A DNA stretch of 8,940 nt from Acidobacteriaceae bacterium (GTDB lineage Bacteria > Acidobacteriota > Terriglobia > Terriglobales > Acidobacteriaceae), in NCBI GenBank assembly GCA_003132825.1, contig PKYX01000134.1, positions 3,594 to 12,533 of the forward strand, written 5' to 3'. Numbering within the stretch: the stretch's first letter is position 1; each line of letters begins with the position of its first letter. The translations under genes were made by a program, and so were the position numbers. The notes below the pieces were generated by a model. It was not told where the DNA came from. It ran no database searches and was given only the letters and a program-made list of their open reading frames with translations. This document shows, in pieces, positions 6,232 to 8,940 of this stretch.

Positions 6232-6250
6232 CGCGCCTCGAAGGGGCGCG
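6232..6250. terminator. Weak hairpin between convergent genes
   Basis: CGCGCC (6232-6237) and GGCGCG (6245-6250) form a perfect 6-bp stem with a 7-nt loop in the 84-bp gap between the stops of the acylase and lipoprotein genes. Position suits a bidirectional terminator, but neither side has a T tract, so a rho-dependent or inefficient end is equally possible. Confidence 0.25.
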
Positions 6251-6288
6251 GGAAGGTTTCGCCGGGCCGCTGCCGGCTGACGGCGTTT

Positions 6289-7647
6289 TCAATCCACCAA
6301 TTTCACATCCACCGCGTCCCCCACAATGACAATCGAACTCTGCCCGGCGGGAGGCACTTGCAGTTTGTCGATAGTGGTGTCGTAGATGCGGAAGTAGCCG
6401 CCCTCGCACAGATAGACCACGTTGCGATTGGTGATCGGCTGGATGCCGGTTACATCGCCGTTGTCCGGCGGAATCACGACCGTGGAGTTGCTGGTGTTGA
6501 AAATCGACAGGCAGCCGCGGACCTCGCTCGCATTGTTGATATTCGAACAAGTGGTCGCCCCGACGAACAGCTGTCCGTTGTTGCTGATCTCCATCCGGTG
6601 GTGGTAGCCGTTGGTGATAGGGATCGGCATGGCGCTCGTCACCGTCATCGAGCCCAGATCGACAATGTCGAGCGTACCGCAGGTGGTGGCCGCGGTCCCT
6701 GATGGACAAGCCGTGCCCGGCGGCGTACCGGCAACGTAAAGAGTGCTGCCGTTGACGAGACCGATGGTCGCGCCCGCGCCCGCCAACGGGACCGTCTGGG
6801 TCACGCTGACCGGATTCGCGGTCAGGTCGAGCACGCTGATGCCCGCAGTGGTTCCGCCACATTCCGGACCGCACTCCAGAATGTAGGCTTTCGAATCATC
6901 GCTGCTGAAAATGGCCCATGCCGGATGATCGAAGCAACACACCGGGGTACGAGGATCCTCGGCGGTTCCGATCGAGGTCGGTGCAATCACCGTCACCACA
7001 TTCGAACCCTCGCCAAAAGCCAACAAACGGGTGCCATTGTGGCTTTCGACGACGTAGCGGGACGCGGGCACCGGAATGGTTGCAGTGAGCGAGATGTTGG
7101 CGAGATTCATCACGGCAATCGCCCCTGGGGTCGAGGTCCCGGTGGTTACCGGGGCGGTGGGCACGGCGGCGTAGGCGGTCACATTGTCGCTGCCAACCAC
7201 CATGCTCTCGGTCAGGCCTGGGAGGGTGATGACGGAAGCCGCAAATGATCCGCTCGCGTTACTGGACTGGCTCTCGCTCAAAGCGTTCACCACCGCGATG
7301 GAATCGTCGGTAGAGCTGAAGACCATCATGAGCTTCTTGTTGGGAGAAAGAGCCATTAGGCCGGGATGGGCACTCGCTCCCGTCAGGTTCACATAAGAAA
7401 AGGAAAGCTGATCAAGCGTTGCGTCCACAATATTGAGAACGGATCCAAACGCCCCGGCCGAACCCGATGGAAACAAAGGGTTTGAGACAAAAGCGCGCAC
7501 GGCGAGCCCGCTCGGTTTGGTGGTGGTCGTGGTAGTGGTGGTCCCGGTCGTGGTCGAGGAACTGGAGCCGTAGCCGGAACCGGTGCAGGAAACCAAGACC
7601 AGGCTGACCACGATACAGACGACACAGGCAATCGCAATTCTTTTCAA
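6289..7647 (-). CDS. YncE-like beta-propeller lipoprotein
   Basis: A lipoprotein of 452 residues from the preferred TTG start. The signal is MKR, a hydrophobic stretch, and the lipobox LVSC with Cys21 as lipidation site. A low-complexity Ser/Thr tether follows, including a run of eight Thr ending in KP. The rest is made of beta-propeller-type repeats: segments such as GLMALSPNKKLMMVFS, AIAVMNLANISL, ISVLDLTANPVSV, GTLDIVDLGSMTV and CLSIFNTSNSTVV alternate value and strand signatures as in YncE/lactonase-like propellers. Such proteins usually bind ligands or partners at the cell surface; no catalytic motif is visible and no substrate is proposed. The frame is open upstream to an ATG at 7776, but an extended -10 at 7700-7708 lies inside that extension. 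TTG at 7645-7647 has GGAG 8 nt upstream; the ATG at 7668 is the alternative. Confidence 0.85.
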   Translation of the reverse strand: MKRIAIACVVCIVVSLVLVSCTGSGYGSSSSTTTGTTTTTTTTKPSGLAVRAFVSNPLFPSGSAGAFGSVLNIVDATLDQLSFSYVNLTGASAHPGLMALSPNKKLMMVFSSTDDSIAVVNALSESQSSNASGSFAASVITLPGLTESMVVGSDNVTAYAAVPTAPVTTGTSTPGAIAVMNLANISLTATIPVPASRYVVESHNGTRLLAFGEGSNVVTVIAPTSIGTAEDPRTPVCCFDHPAWAIFSSDDSKAYILECGPECGGTTAGISVLDLTANPVSVTQTVPLAGAGATIGLVNGSTLYVAGTPPGTACPSGTAATTCGTLDIVDLGSMTVTSAMPIPITNGYHHRMEISNNGQLFVGATTCSNINNASEVRGCLSIFNTSNSTVVIPPDNGDVTGIQPITNRNVVYLCEGGYFRIYDTTIDKLQVPPAGQSSIVIVGDAVDVKLVD

Positions 7648-7655
7648 ACCCGGGA

Positions 7656-7659
7656 CTCC
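7656..7659 (-). promoter_or_regulatory. Ribosome-binding site deciding the lipoprotein start
   Basis: GGAG on the minus strand lies 8 nt upstream of TTG (7645-7647), which begins TTG-AAA-AGA (M-K-R), directly before the hydrophobic signal core. The ATG at 7668 has no comparable site upstream. This is the reason for choosing the TTG start. Confidence 0.55.
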
Positions 7660-7683
7660 GAAGAGCATGAAGGACAAAGATTT

Positions 7684-7764
7684 GGATGCAAAACACCGGA
7701 TTATAGCAGAGCCCTGGCCACTGAATTTTTTGGGGTTGCCGAGCCCGCTACTCGGGATGCAAAA
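7684..7764. repeat. Two GGATGCAAAA direct repeats between divergent genes
   Basis: GGATGCAAAA occurs at 7684-7693 and 7755-7764, 71 bp apart, on either side of the extended -10 of the lipoprotein gene and upstream of the methyltransferase gene. It could be a shared regulator site controlling the divergent pair; with only two copies, chance is possible. Confidence 0.35.
7700..7708 (-). promoter_or_regulatory. Extended -10 promoter of the lipoprotein gene
   Basis: The minus strand reads TGCTATAAT at 7708-7700: a perfect TATAAT with an extended TGn. No good -35 box is seen, which is acceptable for an extended -10. Initiation near 7693 leaves a leader of about 45 nt to the TTG start. Confidence 0.6.
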
Positions 7765-7794
7765 AGAGGCCCTCATCTTGTATTCTCAGAGAAC

Positions 7795-8940
7795 ATGCCA
7801 TCGGATCTGATCGCCCGCCTGAAAACCTCCCCTGTCTTGTGCGACGGCGCCACGGGCACCTTGTTGTACGCCAAGGGAGTATTCATCAATCGCAGCTACG
7901 ACGAGCTGAACCTGTCCCAGCCCGCGCTGATCCGGGAGCTCCATCACGAGTACTTGCAGGCCGGGGCAGAGATCATCGAAACCAACACTTTCGGGGCCAA
8001 CGCGGTCCGGCTGGCCCGCCACAGCATGGCGGACAAAGTCCGCGCCATCAACCTGGCGGGGGCAGAGCTCGCCCGGGAGGCAGCCAAGAGCTTTGACGTG
8101 TGGGTCGCGGGCTCGGTGGGCCCGCTCGGGATTCGCATTGAGCCGCTCGGCAAGACCTCGTTTGAGGAAGCCCGGGCCGCCTTCCGCGAACAGATCGAGG
8201 CGCTGACGGAAGCAGGCGTGGACCTGATCATCCTCGAGACTTTCGGCTACATCGAGGAACTTCACCAGGCCATGCTGGCCGTCCGCGACGTAAGCCCCAA
8301 GATTCCGCTCGTCGCCCAGGTCACGATGGATGAGGAAGGCAATTGCCTGGACGGCTCTACGCCGGAGACTTTCGCTCCCCGCCTGCAGGAATGGGGAGCG
8401 GATGTGATCGGCTGCAACTGCAGCGTGGGGCCGGTGGCAATGCTCGACGCGGTCGAGCGCCTGCGGGCCGCGACCACTCTGCCTCTGTCCGCCCAGCCGA
8501 ACGCCGGCATGCCGCACTCGGTCGAAGGGAGAAACATCTATCTCTGCTCGCCGGAGTACATGGCCAGCTATGCTCGCAAGTTTGTCGCCGCGGGAGTCCG
8601 ATTGATCGGTGGTTGTTGCGGGACCACACCGGAGCACATCCAGGTCATGAAATCCGCGCTGCGCGTGGGTGAGGCTCGGGCCAAGGCGAGCACGGCGCAA
8701 GTGAAGGGCGCAGCCGCTTTGGTCGCCGCCCCCGCGGTACCGCTCGAGCAGCGCTCCCGCCTGGGCGCAAAACTCGCGGCCCGCGAATTCGTCACCATGG
8801 TCGAAATCGTGCCGCCCAAAGGAACCGACATCCGCAAGGAAATGGAGGGCGCACGCTTCGTGAAGTCGGTCGGTGTGGATGCAATCAATATTCCGGATAG
8901 CCCACGCGCCTCGGCCCGCATGAGCAATCAGGCGCTCTCC
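7795..8940 (+). CDS. Bifunctional homocysteine S-methyltransferase / methylenetetrahydrofolate reductase, 3' truncated by window
   Basis: The frame is open from ATG 7795 to the window edge (382 codons, no stop). Residues 1 to about 290 form a homocysteine S-methyltransferase domain: LCDGATGT near the N-terminus, ETNTFGAN, the zinc ligand in GCNCSVGP (Cys209) and the paired ligands in GGCCGTTP (Cys274, Cys275). After an Ala-rich linker (about 292-325), a methylenetetrahydrofolate reductase domain begins at EFVTMVEIVPPKG (331-343); Glu336 aligns with the catalytic Glu28 of Escherichia coli MetF. The same fusion is known from Bacillus YitJ-type proteins. It joins production of 5-methyl-THF with homocysteine methylation to methionine in the cytosol; the true methyl donor for the first domain is not shown by sequence. 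The start has only a weak AGAG ribosome-binding site. A TATTCT -10-like box at 7781-7786 would give a nearly leaderless message. No SAM riboswitch is visible upstream. Confidence 0.92.
   Translation, partial: MPSDLIARLKTSPVLCDGATGTLLYAKGVFINRSYDELNLSQPALIRELHHEYLQAGAEIIETNTFGANAVRLARHSMADKVRAINLAGAELAREAAKSFDVWVAGSVGPLGIRIEPLGKTSFEEARAAFREQIEALTEAGVDLIILETFGYIEELHQAMLAVRDVSPKIPLVAQVTMDEEGNCLDGSTPETFAPRLQEWGADVIGCNCSVGPVAMLDAVERLRAATTLPLSAQPNAGMPHSVEGRNIYLCSPEYMASYARKFVAAGVRLIGGCCGTTPEHIQVMKSALRVGEARAKASTAQVKGAAALVAAPAVPLEQRSRLGAKLAAREFVTMVEIVPPKGTDIRKEMEGARFVKSVGVDAINIPDSPRASARMSNQALS

Noticed and set aside
6134..6874. Minus-strand 246-codon frame overlapping the lipoprotein and acylase ends
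   Set aside because: It is antisense to the acylase 3' end and in another frame of the lipoprotein; composition is Arg/Gly/His-rich with no domain.
7519..7559. Repeated GGT/GGTC units as a CRISPR or regulatory repeat
   Set aside because: They are the Thr-rich tether codons of the lipoprotein read in antisense, not an array with spacers.
7736..7794. Possible SAM or other riboswitch upstream of the methyltransferase gene
   Set aside because: Only one 5-bp hairpin (7739-7755) is present, and the likely transcription start leaves almost no leader.
7786..8700. Minus-strand 304-codon frame opposite the methyltransferase gene
   Set aside because: Fully antisense to a gene with clear catalytic motifs; its length reflects high GC content on the opposite strand.

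Overview
The window is chromosomal, GC-rich bacterial DNA carrying seven protein-coding genes and one tRNA gene. Protein styles (DHH/DHHA1 phosphoesterase next to a DUF2127 membrane protein, zinc-ribbon membrane protein, Thr-rich YncE-like lipoprotein, homocysteine methyltransferase fused to a methylenetetrahydrofolate reductase domain), TTG starts and high GC suggest an acidobacterium. This is an impression from sequence style, not a placement by marker gene.

Layout, left to right. Positions 1-231 hold no gene I can defend. Positions 232-681 (minus) encode a small secreted protein with a recognisable promoter and a pair of 10-bp direct repeats just upstream. A tRNA-Arg(CCU) gene with encoded CCA lies on the minus strand at 890-966. 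Directly in front of it is a 19-nt fragment that looks like the 5' end of a second tRNA. Positions 1171-2740 (minus) form a likely two-gene operon: a DHH-family phosphoesterase, then a four-helix DUF2127 membrane protein. Positions 2962-3417 (minus) encode a zinc-ribbon membrane protein followed by a strong intrinsic terminator. A 345-base divergent intergenic region separates it from a large Ntn-hydrolase of the penicillin acylase family (plus, about 3763-6204). That gene converges on a YncE-like beta-propeller lipoprotein (minus, 6289-7647). Divergent from the lipoprotein, a bifunctional homocysteine S-methyltransferase / methylenetetrahydrofolate reductase starts at 7795 and runs off the right edge.

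Functional links are weak: apart from the DHH-DUF2127 pair, each gene appears to be its own transcription unit. The envelope is a common theme (secreted protein, two multi-pass membrane proteins, an anchored acylase, a lipoprotein), beside housekeeping functions (tRNA, methionine/one-carbon metabolism, phosphoesterase). I see no IS element, CRISPR array, phage gene or defence cassette, and no clear undescribed system. The best second-look items are the tRNA 5' fragment in the pre-tRNA leader, the His at beta-chain position 23 of the acylase, and several small repeated motifs at promoters.
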